From: Hofstenia miamia
Lineage: Eukaryota; Xenacoelomorpha; Acoela
DNA: 64,000 nucleotides
Assembly (NCBI GenBank): GCA_004352715.1
Contig: SCFE01000064.1
Location: forward strand, 1,741,358 to 1,805,357
Reading direction: 5' to 3'
Of the stretch, positions 21,807 through 32,475 are shown piece after piece. The translations under genes and the position numbers were made by a program. Position 1 is the first letter of the stretch. Each line of letters begins with the position of its first letter. The notes beneath the pieces were generated by a model. That model had not been told where the DNA came from. It saw only the letters and a list, made by a program, of their open reading frames with translations, and did no database searches.

Positions 21807-24629
21807 TGAAAAATGTTGTTTTTCTTATACATGGCAATTGATAAAGTATTGTAATTTTTAGTTGGGCAAATTTTCGTATACTATCTTGAAGTAGAAGCTA
21901 TCCCGTCATCCATATAAAGTGATAGTTCTTCATCACCTGAGAGAAGCGGATTCCGAAGGACGTATTAATTTCTGCAGTAGTTCGTATCAAAAAACGGTTA
22001 GAATATAATGAACTTGGCATTTTTGCCGACGAAACTTGGTTTCATCTCTCAGGCTTTGTGAATTCTCAAACCACCCGAGTTTGGAGTACTATCTTTCGTG
22101 AACGTATCATTGGTCTCATTTTCTTCATTGAATGATGCTGCAGCCAAATAATGCAACCCCGTTCACCTCCCAGTTTTCGCCATAGGAACTTTGAGAAGGA
22201 TGGTTTCAGCAGGATAGGCAACTTGCGACACCCCTGTTGCCATTGTGCAGCTTATTTAGATGTCGTTCGAAAACCGCGTAATCTCTTGAGGGCTGTAGTC
22301 TGCTCGGATCTCCTGACTTGACAACTGCTGATTTTTTCCTATGGGCGTTATGCTGAAAAAGATTATCTCCAAGAATCCACACGCCGCTGTGGAGTTTAGA
22401 ACGACGATAACCACTAACATTGAACAAATTACTTCTTCAACTTTGATGATGGTGTTTTCAAACCTAAAAGCCTGTCTAATAATTGAAGGCGCACATTTCC
22501 TGCATCGTTGCAGCGTTTTCTTATGTAAATTTCTCTGTCATAGAATCCATTAACATAAAAGCTACCAATAAAAATTAGAACTTTGCGGTTACGCGCACTT
22601 TATGACTTTAACCTAATTGTCCGATATTTTCTAGTAACCGTACCCGCCCATAACCGACTTTTTTGTAACCATAACCCTCCGTAACCGCCCTGGATTTTCT
22701 AGAACGCAGATCTAAATACTCAAAGTAAAAAAATTTTCCACAAAAAACAAAAATCTAAAAAAGTTTTTGAAACAAAATTTTTTGATCCAATAAGCAATAA
22801 GTTCATTCGAGTGCTCTGTGTGAATTAGTAAAATCTGTGTCAGATAATGATATCAGATAATCTTGGCCACTTCGGTTATAACCGTAACCGCCCAACTTAT
22901 AAAATTTTCAACCGTAACCGCACAGTTCTAATAGATCATAAAAATAATCTAAAAATAACCAAAATCATTAAGAATTTGAAAGATGCAAATGTGTTTGACT
23001 TCTCAAATTGTTCCTTAAATCTATTAGTGTTCTTTCATTCTAACTCTTATAAACGACCCGCAACCCGTTTCCCTCAAAAAAACAATTAGTAAACTTTGAT
23101 GTAAAAACTCTCTTTACAAAGATTACAGGAAAATAGCAATATACTACATCTTAACAAGAATGATTTCCGCAGAATTTCAGATTTTAAAACATAAACTTGA
23201 AATTATGAAAGATTCCTTTCTTGAACACGTTTTTCCATTTAGTTTTGAAATTTATCTAAAAAATAGATGGAATAGCAATTGGTTCACCATTAACACCATG
23301 AATGGTAAATTTTGCAATGAACATGCTAGAATCAAATCGCTATGAGACGATTTCTTACGTTGTTTGAACGAAATAATTGCTGTTTTTAGCAATACATAAG
23401 CACCTTGATTTTCGAAGATAATGAATTTTGACATTGGAAATATAAATTTTCAATGTAAGTAGCTTCAATCAATTTTTAAATATTGCCAATAAAAACCATT
23501 CTAGTCATTTTACATCTGAAGTGGACATCTAACAACAGAAACGATATAAAATTTCGCTTCATACGAAAAACAAAGATAATCAGGGATATGTTCATCTCTA
23601 CTGAGACGTTCTTTCATCAATTCGACGTATTCTGTTCTAGCGAAGCGATCATCACGGTGGAGTTTATTTACAAGTAGATAATGGAAACTTCTTGTTCCAA
23701 TTGTGCTTATTAGAATTTATTTTAATGTTCACACGTGATTTCCAAATCTCGGAAAGCTAATCTTAGGGAAGATTTTCCATTTTGTTCGAGGTTTTCATTT
23801 GTACGCTTGATGATTGGTGTTTTCATTTGGGGGATTTGTCCCATATTCTCTCCGCCAGACACTTTGACCACTTACTGGAGAGCAATCAATCTTATCCATC
23901 AAAATAATAATATTGACAAGATCGTCTTGAGATAACATCTTTTGAATATGGTTGAATATTAAAAGGTAAGAAATAATATTTTAGTGAGACCAAGAAAGAA
24001 ACCACGAAGCTTATGTGAATTATTAGTTATTAGTAGCAATTCACAGCTTTACAAAAACCGAAATCTGAATTTAATCGTAATCTTAACTTAATCAAACTCC
24101 ATAAACTCTCTATAATTGAGTTGGCTAAGAATTTTAACATTCCAGGAAAATATATCTCATACATATAATTGTATTTACTATAGTATGTGTTCACTTAAAT
24201 ATTCATATTTTTATATTCATTATCATCTTCATTGCTACTAAATTTGCGCTTTGTTCATCTAAAGATCTTTTATTTTCAGACTTATGCATATGATATTATT
24301 TTAGTCCTCGGATGCAGCGGACTGCTGCATCAACGGAATATTTGTACTTGATGTCTAAACACGTGTTCGATTTGGGCTATCGACGCTTAGAATGGAAATG
24401 TAACGCATTGAATATGCGTTCTCTAAACACAGCCAAGCGTTTTGGTTTCACATTTGAAGCAATATTCCGACAACATTTTGTAGTGAAAGGTTACAATCGT
24501 GACTCTGCATTCCTTTCTATCATTGATAAGGAATGGTCAGCAATTGAGAAAGCTGCAAGACAGTGGCTCAGTGAAGAAAACTTCGACGAATATGGTCGAC
24601 AATTAAAAAGACTTCAAGATCTTCGTTGA
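13359..24629 (+). CDS. GNAT N-acetyltransferase (RimJ/RimL type), paralogue 1; joined exons
   Basis: Join of 13359-13500, 21333-21531 and 24305-24629, 666 nt giving 221 aa. Introns have GT..AG borders and phases 1 and 2, the same as paralogue 2. The protein starts MAEKVENWKGCPPPSK; the middle has GPFPNIELF, AGRPLGMASYL and EVGHIHLSPRMQRT, and the C-terminal half has LGYRRLEWKCNALN, AKRFGF and NRDSAFLSIIDKEW. This matches the COG1670/Acetyltransf_3 type of GNAT proteins, which transfer acetyl from acetyl-CoA to an amine; the substrate is unknown. There is no signal peptide or membrane segment, so it is probably cytosolic. Intron 1 (7.8 kb) and intron 2 (2.8 kb) are loaded with transposon relics, unlike the short introns of paralogue 2. 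Confidence 0.85.
13785..14024 (+). CDS. Acidic exon-like open stretch, unrecognised
   Basis: An open frame runs from after a TGA near 13789 to a TGA at about 14024. It reads QNDFDSDQDNEFVVEFVPDD, then NINDEDDDISIAEECTERRK, and ends TKRVMENLYKK. It is strongly acidic, then basic, and has coding-like composition. It lies inside GNAT intron 1 and has no convincing start. It could be a terminal exon of another gene or part of a transposase; I do not recognise it. Confidence 0.25.
14460..16817 (-). pseudogene. Non-LTR retrotransposon relic (CR1/jockey-like)
   Basis: On the minus strand the order is: an endonuclease C-terminal piece (16817-16482, with SDDSIITCIPSK and RWIDIRETSK); a linker (SPEKYLKYKVTRNKSN); then RT segments RINKSCGPSEIIAWCIKECA (about 15540), ITTPFSKIFEKLLFEQ (about 15340), FSLYVNDLNKAVNENITILQ followed by DVDD (about 14900), and finally FKHLGVITDNKLQYSDQI with ALVMSHFRYCNVLF (14776-14530). 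This is the usual order of non-LTR elements, which copy by target-primed reverse transcription. The catalytic FADD box has decayed to DVDD and frames are broken many times. A foldback interrupts it at about 16.0-16.4 kb. Confidence 0.82.
15943..16382. repeat. Foldback: ~145-bp inverted arms around a ~145-bp loop
   Basis: Bases 15943-16087 are repeated inverted at 16233-16382 with few differences. Both arms contain AAGTTTGCTTGTCTCTTT, CAGTGCATGAATTAT and AACTATCTATGCATTGCATC, in opposite orientation. The outer ends share TTATTTAAATAATGAAG. It sits inside the non-LTR relic, so it is either a MITE-like insertion or an inverted duplication of element sequence. Confidence 0.8.
16908..17898. repeat. 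Tandem array, 249-bp unit, about four copies
   Basis: Unit starts at 16908, 17157, 17406 and 17655 (CCAAGAACGCTTTCAACTCC each time), exactly 249 bp apart. Units look identical by eye. The last unit has lost a few bases at its end (CTGCTCTGAATC in place of CTGCTATGGCTCTGAATC). 249 is a multiple of three but the unit contains stops in the minus frame that is otherwise open. Confidence 0.92.
17899..21332. other. GNAT paralogue 1 intron 1, remaining part
   Basis: AT-rich intron DNA. It holds several unrecognised open stretches of 60-96 codons (19058-19264 minus, 19748-19993 minus, 20470-20760 plus) and runs of ACACAACACA type (18285-18362 and 20518-20578). None shows a domain. The 19.05-19.23 kb stretch also has a 60-70 codon plus frame (FVEDTKGKILP) that could be gene debris. 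Confidence 0.45.
21333..21531 (+). CDS. GNAT paralogue 1, exon 2
   Basis: 199 nt between TTTGTAG (acceptor) and GTTTTTG (donor). Encodes DIDWKYFLVGPFPNIELF through VEVGHIHL, including the AGRPLGMASYL segment typical of the GNAT acetyl-CoA region. It has exactly the same length as exon 2 of paralogue 2. Confidence 0.85.
21776..21804. repeat. (TA)n microsatellite, paralogous with the one at 32.1 kb
   Basis: A TA run in GNAT paralogue 1 intron 2. A TA run occupies the equivalent place in intron 2 of paralogue 2 (32088-32111), so it probably predates the duplication. Confidence 0.7.
21907..22510 (+). pseudogene. Mariner-family transposase relic
   Basis: Successive fragments in shifting frames follow the order of a mariner/IS630-type transposase: HPYKVIVLHHLREAD and GRINFC; then FADETWFHLSGFVNSQTTR with the first catalytic Asp (about 22020-22080); ERIIGLIFF; GWFQQDG-like sequence near 22203; FENRVIS and ARSPDLTTADFF-like sequence near 22265-22330; then KNPHAAVEFRTTI and ACLIIEGAHFLHR to about 22510. 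There are many frameshifts and stops. It lies within intron 2 of GNAT paralogue 1. Confidence 0.75.
22576..22930. mobile_element. hAT-like MITE with iterated GTAACCG motif
   Basis: The ends are inverted: TAGAACTTTGCGGTTACG on the left and, reverse complemented, TAGAACTGTGCGGTTACG on the right. GTAACCGCCC-type units are repeated next to both ends. The length is 355 bp with no coding capacity. The 8-bp flanks match only partly. Confidence 0.7.
23200..23400. repeat. Intron block shared by both GNAT paralogues
   Basis: Similar to about 32590-32730, with shared AAAAAATAGATG, GCAATTGGTTCAC, GGTAAATTTTGC-like and AAAT(C/T)GCTATG segments. The open frame seen here (23160-23345) is not kept in the other copy, so it is duplicated noncoding intron rather than an exon. 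Confidence 0.6.
24305..24629 (+). CDS. GNAT paralogue 1, exon 3 (C-terminal)
   Basis: Begins after the acceptor TTTTAG at 24304 and ends at TGA. Encodes SPRMQRTAASTEYLYLMSK, LGYRRLEWKCNALN, AKRFGFTFEAIFRQHFVVKG and NRDSAFLSIIDKEW, ending LKRLQDLR. This is the most conserved part of the family (acetyl-CoA-binding C-terminal half). Confidence 0.88.
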
Positions 24630-27600
24630 AATACTATTATAATATTTTGTATCAAAAAATGAATATTAAATCGCAATGCTATTTTCTATAAAAATAATAA
24701 TTTATGATGAACTCAATTTTTCGATTTATTGCACATAATAGAAATAATATTTTAATAATAAATGGCCTCACTGTTTGAAATTTAAAAGTCTTTGTGGATT
24801 CCAAGAAGCCTATATGTAAAATATATTATATATTTTGTTCTATTTATTTATTAATATTTTCCAGGGCTTTCAAAGTTTGACGAAAATGAAGTTTGAAATT
24901 TGAATACCTTTCAAACTTTGATTTGAAAATTTGAAAATTATTAAATTTAAAGTTTGATTTTAAATTTGAAAGTTTAAAAATTTGATTTCGAGTTTGATAT
25001 TTCTTGGAAATATTTCTTACATCTAAAGAAATGCATATTTATTAGACTAGTGTGTAATTTAATATACATGTATCAATGAAACCACATAATGCAGATTTTA
25101 CCTACATGTTTGTAGCAATATGGAGCATATATAGTATAACATAAATTAATCATACATAGTACATCGTTTTTAAAAAATAAGATTATTGTACTTATTGCAT
25201 AGAGACATAATTTGTAGTAAATGTTTCTGTGACTTTTAAGAATGTTCAAATTGATTATTTAATTATTCCATGTAAATCAAGAAAACAGAGAAGCATACAT
25301 GATAGTCACAAAACTTACAAAATATGTTCACTGTTGGCTTAATTATCAAACATGCTAAATTAGTGATTCTCAGAGTTTTACTTAAATGAATTAATTTACA
25401 AAGCCATTATTGTGCCTGTCAGAAGTCTTCACTTTAAATATTAACAATAATTCTATATTTATTATTTAGTTGAAAATTTACCATAAAATAATATTGTGGA
25501 AATTTAATGATGTTGATGTGTAAATTTTCCCAAAATTGATTGAAAAATTGGAATTTTTGCAAAAAACTGATTTGAAAGTTTGAAAATTTGAATTTAATTT
25601 TAAAGCCCTGATTTGTTCAATAATTTCATTTTGCTCAAATTATTGTGTAAGTCAAATTTATTCGAAATTACAAAATTCAATCTTATCCGCATCGAAAGTC
25701 TGGAACAATATATTCGAAATTTTATTTTTTGTTCAGATCTAGTAAGGAACGAAGTCAAATCCGATCCCTTTCAACTCCATATAAACAAAAATACTTGTCG
25801 GTATCAAGAAAATTTTTTGTTTTTAATTTATATTTCAAATATCTATGTAATTATCTTATTAGACACCTATATTCAGTAATAGTCCGTTTAGGGCTTATTA
25901 AAAATTTTCTTCTTTAACAGTTATTTCCTTCATGATTTAGCAAAAGAGTAGTTTAGAATTTAGCATTTAATATTTAGACTAATTCGAAAGATTCTCAAGA
26001 CATTAATTATTTTGTAATAAATAATAATGAAGAATAACTTACACTGTATGCTCCAGCTCTTTTGCCAACCAAATTTGGCACGCCACGACTACTGATTTTG
26101 TAAAGTCTGCTCGCATACAAAGAAGTTGTTGTGATTAATTGTTAATCCAATAAGATTTAAACTAATTATTTCAAAATTAAGTATGGGGAGAAAGTGAAAG
26201 TTATTGATAAGATTAGTAACTGTCTTCTAGAATATATCAGTACTTTGGGTAAGAAGATAGTAGTGAGTTTGAGTTAAAGTTTGATGGAACAAATGAAATA
26301 TACTTAGTGCGCTGTATTGTGCCAGATTTGTCACTAGGAATAAATTTTGAAGGAATTTATCTTAATGGATTAGATATTAGAAGAATTAAAAGAAAACAAC
26401 AAAATCTTTAGTTTACATGTTGTATCCAAAATTACAATAAATATGAAAACGCTGTTGATTTATTTGAATAATCAGATGGAAACTGACGCCATTATAATAA
26501 AGTAAAAAAGCTATATTTTTCAATACTCATGTACATTGTAAGTACAAGGGTTGTTTCTGCATGTAAGATATTCAGAAGGATCAACTCTTTCACAAATGAT
26601 CTACAGACTTGGCAAATTTGGAGGTGCAGTCAATTTAAAAAATACGGAGTTTATACACTCTAGTATCACTATGCCATTACTCAGGGCCTTTGAGAGTGAT
26701 GGTCAATGAGGATTACAATGCCTGTGCTCCCATCAAACTGATACACACAACTACTAGCAAGCATAAAATATTTGGACAATAACAGCCTATTCTTTGGTGA
26801 CAAAAATCGTAACAAGTATTCGATTTTACAAATCAAAACTACATTAACATTTGTTTCTAAATATGCCAATTTGGCATTACAGACCGCTTTAAATATACGC
26901 TGCTTGTTACATGCCGCAATTAAACGATGTTTAATCTATTGCACGAGACAACCTTCGTAAAATGAGATAATTAACAACTTTATTTTTGTTGCGAATGAAA
27001 TTACTTATATTTTTTCATTAAAAATTTTTGAAATAATATTTTTTGATAATTTCAACCATTTTAAATGAAAAAATTACTGAAAAATTTCTTCACTGTCAGC
27101 ATCCAAAAACGATCTAGTTTTTACAAATATACTTGAATATCTTTCTGTTATTTTAATAAAATGTCCACTAATGCTATTTAATCCAGTAGAAAATTTGTTT
27201 TCTCGACTGATTTGAAATTAGTCAGTTCTACAGAAATATGTGTGCATGAATAACTTCTACATTAACTATCACAGAACCTCCAGTAAAAAGGCAGTGCTGA
27301 TTTCCAAATGAATTTGTATAACTATTATGAAGAATTAATAAAGAAAACCTTAATACTCAGAATCAAACGCAGGTGCACCTCTTAATAGAAAGAATTCAAT
27401 CATTTAATTCTTAAAATTTCAATCTCTAAGTCGTCATGCTATATCAATCAAATTTTGAATTTTTTTTCACAAATACTTTTGAACTCCATCTAAAACTGTA
27501 AATACGTGAATGGACTTCTATCCAACAACATCCATTTTATTACCATGGTGACTTGAATTACATTATTGTACTCTAAGATATTAAACCACTTCCTATGATA

Positions 27601-28460
27601 ATTTTTTGTCCTTTTTTCAAATGTATTGTTTGTAAAGTAGATAGGGACATAAAACATTATTTCTATAATTATAATATGATCAGTCAAAACACTAATCGTA
27701 TGCCACTCCTTTTAATAGTTTCTCATGTTACATTGAAGCTATCAATTACCTAAGAATTTCAATTTAAGTATGGAAAAGGAAAACTCTGACATTTTATTAA
27801 ACTGGAGCAAGTATTGAATGTATGATTTGATAGTTTCTAACAGATTAATTTTCTATTAGTACTATTGCATGATACAATAATGAATTCCCATGAGTAAGTA
27901 TATTTTTTATAGATCTAGTATATGTTTCAGCATTAGAAACTTCATTCACACTAAAGAGCATTTGATTTTTAACAAACCTTAGTATATTTAGAGTACACGA
28001 TTATAATTAACCTGACCGGACTTCTTTTTAAATATATATAAATATATATATGGTAGAAACTAATATAGGTTATCACCGAAGTAATATGTGAAAAATAGAT
28101 TAAAAATAGTCGTATAGAAAATAATTTTAACTCGAATTATCTTTTGAACATCCCGATATGTAGCACTTCACGAAGCTTTAGAAAATATTCAAGCCATATA
28201 TTATATTCAAATTAATAGATTCAGTAAATAAATATATGTTTTTATCTTTTGCTATTATAATTGTACCTATTTTAAAATTTTTAGATAAGTTTATGGCAAA
28301 ATTTTGGAATATGGATTTTGTAAAAATGTGAACAGCTACTTATGATAAGACAATGAAAAATAATGAAATTAGACAGAATAAATATTCTGCGTATACCTAT
28401 TATGTATTATCACAAATAATGAGGAAAGTATTTTTCAAACATGCAAAGAATTAAGTAACA
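24630..28460. other. Intergenic region between the GNAT paralogues, no gene recognised
   Basis: Very AT-rich DNA. Around 24865-24990 and 25570-25610 it has runs of GAAATTTGAAAGTTTGA-like low-complexity sequence. Open stretches of 60-88 codons show no motif. Confidence 0.5.
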
Positions 28461-28469
28461 TATGAATGG

Positions 28470-28645
28470 GCACCTAAAATCTGAAATTTTTATGCACAAA
28501 CATCAACTAAGAGAAGAAAATTTTTACATCCGACTAAGATCAGAACATCATAAAATAGGAGAAGCATTAATAATTAAACAATCAAACAAAGATCAATTAT
28601 TGAATAAACAACTAAGCATGATATCATTGAACTTATTTTAAGAGC
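28470..28645 (+). pseudogene. Probable Penelope-like element 3' end relic
   Basis: An open stretch reads RSEHHKIGEALIIKQSNKDQ then LLNKQLSMISLNLF and a stop, which resembles the end of GIY-YIG endonucleases of Penelope-like elements (EALxI...LN.Q...I.LNLF). The upstream part is degenerate. About 70 bp later there is a hammerhead-like motif. Confidence 0.45.
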
Positions 28646-28708
28646 ATGCAATATTAAAATATATAAAGTGTAGTCTATTGTAAATATATTTAGTTTTTTT
28701 ACCGCTTA

Positions 28709-28750
28709 TTTGTACTAATGATGTTTTATATAAACGAAACCGGTCTATCC
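28709..28750 (+). ncRNA. Hammerhead-ribozyme-like motif
   Basis: Core-like blocks CTAATGA (28715-28721) and CGAAAC (28735-28740) flank a 4-bp stem GTTT/AAAC, followed by CGGTC, where a hammerhead would cleave after GTC. The canonical core is CTGATGA, so one core base is changed and there is one extra base before the stem; activity is unlikely. Penelope-like elements are known to carry hammerheads, which fits the upstream relic. Confidence 0.3.
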
Positions 28751-28802
28751 TTTTCATAGCGTCTATGCTAAAAATGAATATGAAGAAGCTCAGTATAATG
28801 AC

Positions 28803-28804
<2 letters not shown>

Positions 28805-28833
<29 letters not shown>
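28805..28833. repeat. (TA)n microsatellite
   Basis: A simple run of TA dinucleotides. Confidence 0.9.
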
Positions 28834-29351
28834 TTCTGAGCGAATTTGCATGTTTATATACATATTGAAATATCAAGAGTTCTGAGTTATCACTTTTAGA
28901 CAAACTTTAGCCATTAGAAATATGAAACAATACATGTAATCAAACTGTTTGAAAACAAAAATTGTTTTTTATATGAATTGTAAATCAATTGATGCAAATT
29001 TTTGGAAACATATTTATCAAATGGTGCATATTTTTGCTAAATTGTATACCAAATGATCTATCTTTTTGTCAAAATGTATATCAAAAGATTCCAAAAAGAT
29101 ACAAAAATCATTTAAAATGTTGGTAGAATTTTGCCAACTTTTGGCTAAAGTCCAAACAATTTTGATAGGGCCAAGTCGCAATGCCCCGCTGTACTCGACA
29201 TAGACGACTTAATAGAATAGCTCCGAATGGACTCGAGACTCGAGATCCAAAATTTAGACCTTATTATAAAGGTTATTAATAAATTTTATAATATTATGCT
29301 TGTATATTAGGCAAGTTATGTTTGACAATCAACTGTTTTAATCCGATAAAG

Positions 29352-29431
29352 TTCTTGAAAATTCATCAAACTGGGTGAAACCGATCAAGCAGGAGCTGAA
29401 ATTGTACGACTTCCCTCGTTACCTTCCTAGT
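29352..29431 (+). CDS. Orphan exon-like segment with a strong donor
   Basis: The frame reads LENSSNWVKPIKQELKLYDF then PRYLPS and ends phase 1 at a textbook donor, GTGAGT. GC content is higher than in the neighbourhood. A possible acceptor is GATAAAG just before. No partner exon found; it may belong to an unrecognised gene. Confidence 0.25.
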
Positions 29432-29599
29432 TGTGAGTTTGTTAAATCCTTTAATTTCGATTTGGTTAATCATTATGCTTGTATAGTAAACATGATCACA
29501 TATTTTCAAAACTTATATAATAAAAATGCGTATAAAATTTATGAAATAATGGCATCTAAAACATGAAAACGTAATTTTATTCTAACATCAACCAAAACA

Positions 29600-29813
29600 A
29601 TGCACGAAGTCTAGTTTTGTTTCATGAATAATAAGAGCATTAGATGTACACTCTAAGCTAAGTATGTTTGTCAAATTTTATCTTGTGTTTACTTATTCTT
29701 CGTTCAATTATATCTGTAAGGAATGTGAATTTGTAAACAAGCACTGAATGGCATAGCATTTCATTGCAATTCAACATAATTTTATCATAGAAGTTTATTG
29801 TTAGGTTTAAGTA
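29600..29813 (+). promoter_or_regulatory. Shared 5' flank of the GNAT paralogues (copy 2)
   Basis: The duplicate of 13150-13358, reading into the ATG of paralogue 2 with only scattered substitutions and small indels. It presumably includes the promoter and 5' UTR. Confidence 0.5.
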
Positions 29814-29955
29814 ATGGCTGAAAAAGTCGACAATTGGAAAGGGTGCCCTCCGCCATCAAAGGAACCAATGATTGGTCAATATTGTGATATTGTACTACTG
29901 GAGCCTGACAAACACTGTGAAGCTCTCTGGGAAGAATTCGCAGCTGATACAACTG
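29814..29955 (+). CDS. GNAT paralogue 2, exon 1
   Basis: 142 nt from the ATG, ending phase 1 before the donor GTAGGT. Encodes MAEKVDNWKG through EEFAADTT. Confidence 0.88.
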
Positions 29956-32444
29956 GTAGGTATTTTACATTTTTTGCAATGCTTAGCTGTGAAAGAATTT
30001 TAATTCAATTTTTTGCAATTTTATTATATGCTTGAGACTTTATAACTTTTACCCAAGCAATATTTAAAGTTTACAATTATCAATTTTGTAAAGTAATAAA
30101 GCATAAACTGAATGCTAAATTTAGTCCATTCCAACGGTTTCAGATAGACCCAAGATGTGATTTCAATTTCATTCATTTTCAATAAGTGCCAAACACAATG
30201 GAATACTATTAATAATAAAACGTTCGGGTCTTTATTGCAACGAAATTAAAAATTTTATGTGCAATTAGTTTCAACTCCATTATAAACAATAAAGTTTACA
30301 TTTAAAGGATTTTAAAAATTTTGAATTATTCTTCCATTCTCATCATTGTGCAGCCCCACCGGAGCCAAAAAAAGCATTACAAAAAAATTACCCCGTCCGA
30401 GGATCAGCACGTTTCTAGGTCTGAGGAAAATTTACTTATTTGAAACTAGATATGCATATATATTGTTTATAATGTATAATTATATCTCCTCATTGTACAC
30501 CCTTCATCTCATTGTTATTCGAACGAAAATCCTGAAATTTTGTGAGACTATCTGAAATGTTTTTATTAATAAATGAAATGGTGTACAAAAAATTTTCAGC
30601 TAGATGTTTTCTATTAACTTTTGAATGGGTAGAAAAACGCGTTTTGTCTCTGTTTGTTTCCTACAATAACAATATTTTTCAAAGTGGAGCACACCTCTAT
30701 TAGTGAACGTGATTGAATGTAATGTTTAAAATTTGTACTAAAGTGCATTGCGGTGCCTGAAGTGCTTGAGAAGATTAACTATTTTTATTTGAAAATTCAA
30801 TTTTTTAAAAGTTTCAATTCTCTCCAAACCTAATGTTCAGATAATTATTAAGGGTAAGGAAGCCCATTAAATCAACAATGAACTATAATATTCTTTCTTT
30901 ATATAAAGATAAACTTCTCAACCATATTAAGGCATACCTTGAGCAAAGTTACAAGAATCATGATTTAAAAATTGTAGTAAAAAAGTACTCTCCTCTATCC
31001 CTAAATTGTGGATGTTTTTATTAGTACCTGAGTTTAATTAGTGTGATTATTTTTTGACGTAAAACTTAGTATTTTCACCAGAATATTTCACCAATTTTAA
31101 CCATAATTTGACTTAAAGTTAAAATTCCGACGACTTCAAAATGAGTGTGCATTGCTTAACACGTGTCATGTCATAAAGTACTGTTCTGTTTACAATAAGA
31201 CAAACTATAATGTTTAATGTGTTGTTAAAAATTGTTAGAGCTCTAAACAACTTCGTTCAAGAATGGCCTTTAATAAAACATTAAGTTTGATTTTAAGTCA
31301 AATATTGATAAGCATTTTCCCAAAAATATTGGAATTTACATAACCTTATTTTGACCTAAAACGAAATTTTTCCCCAACCAAATACTTTTTGCAAATATGT
31401 TTTTGACCGAAATTAACATTTTCACTTTATTAACTTGTTAACCCTCCCCTAGTTATAGGTATCTAACAATGTATTCAAGGACTCTTATTGGTCTGTCTAA
31501 GGTTAACTCGAAAATCGGAGGAACAATATGTTACTCATTGTACAGAATTTTTGCCATCTATATACATGTATTATCCGAATCATTTTATGTTTTCATTGTA
31601 AATTTTCTCAATCATATATTGTGCATTATCAATACTGATGAAATTTTTGTAGATATCGACTGGAAATATTTATGGGTTGGTCCATTCGCCAACATTGAAT
31701 TATTTCGAGATTTTCTAGTGATAAACACGACTGGAAGTCCGGATATATTTTATGCAATCTTGAATAAAGCTGGAAGACCTCTAGGCATGGCAAGTTACTT
31801 GAATATTGTTCCTCAACATGGTTCTGTGGAAGTTGGACACATACATTTAAGGTTCTTGCATGTAATTCATTTTTATAGTAGCATGATTACTTGATATTCA
31901 TAAATAAACAATAAATTCCGCATAGAAACACATGTATACATCATATATCAATCAGAGAAGAATTTTATATTTAAAAATTATTGCATTTTCTTAATGAAAA
32001 TTATTTTTATACAAATACGTGTGACATATTCAATAGAGGTCAAAAAAGAAATTATAAGTTATTATTTTACTAATTAAGAAATTTGCTAATATATATATAT
32101 ATATATATATATTTAATAAGTAAATAAATGCCATTTTCATTCTCATGGAAATTGGTAAAGTTTTGTAATTATTATGGAAATGATTGTCAATTTTTTTACA
32201 GATTTGAACAAAGATATTTATTAAAGTAATAATTTTTTTGCTTTCTAATTTCGAGTTTTACTATTTATGATATATTACTAAAAAACAAACACCATTTATG
32301 AAATAAGTATATATACACATACACATATTCATATGCAGTAAATGCAGCAATCTTTTACTATCTCATCACAAACACTTTTGGCGCATAACAATTTCCATAA
32401 GGAGCACATAAAATTTATTTTTTTGTATTATCTTAATAACTGAT

Positions 32445-32475
<31 letters not shown>

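Noticed and set aside
23160-23345. 61-codon frame in GNAT intron 2
   Set aside because: The homologous block in paralogue 2 does not keep the frame, so it is duplicated intron sequence.
24840-25610. GAAATTTGAAAGTTTGA repeats as a possible CRISPR-like or satellite array
   Set aside because: Irregular low-complexity AT-rich repeats with no constant unit or spacers; CRISPR is not expected in a eukaryote.
29165-29245. TAGGGCCAAGTCGC...ACTCGAGACTCGAGAT as another hAT end
   Set aside because: It resembles the end at 3128 in style, but no inverted partner or target duplication could be found.
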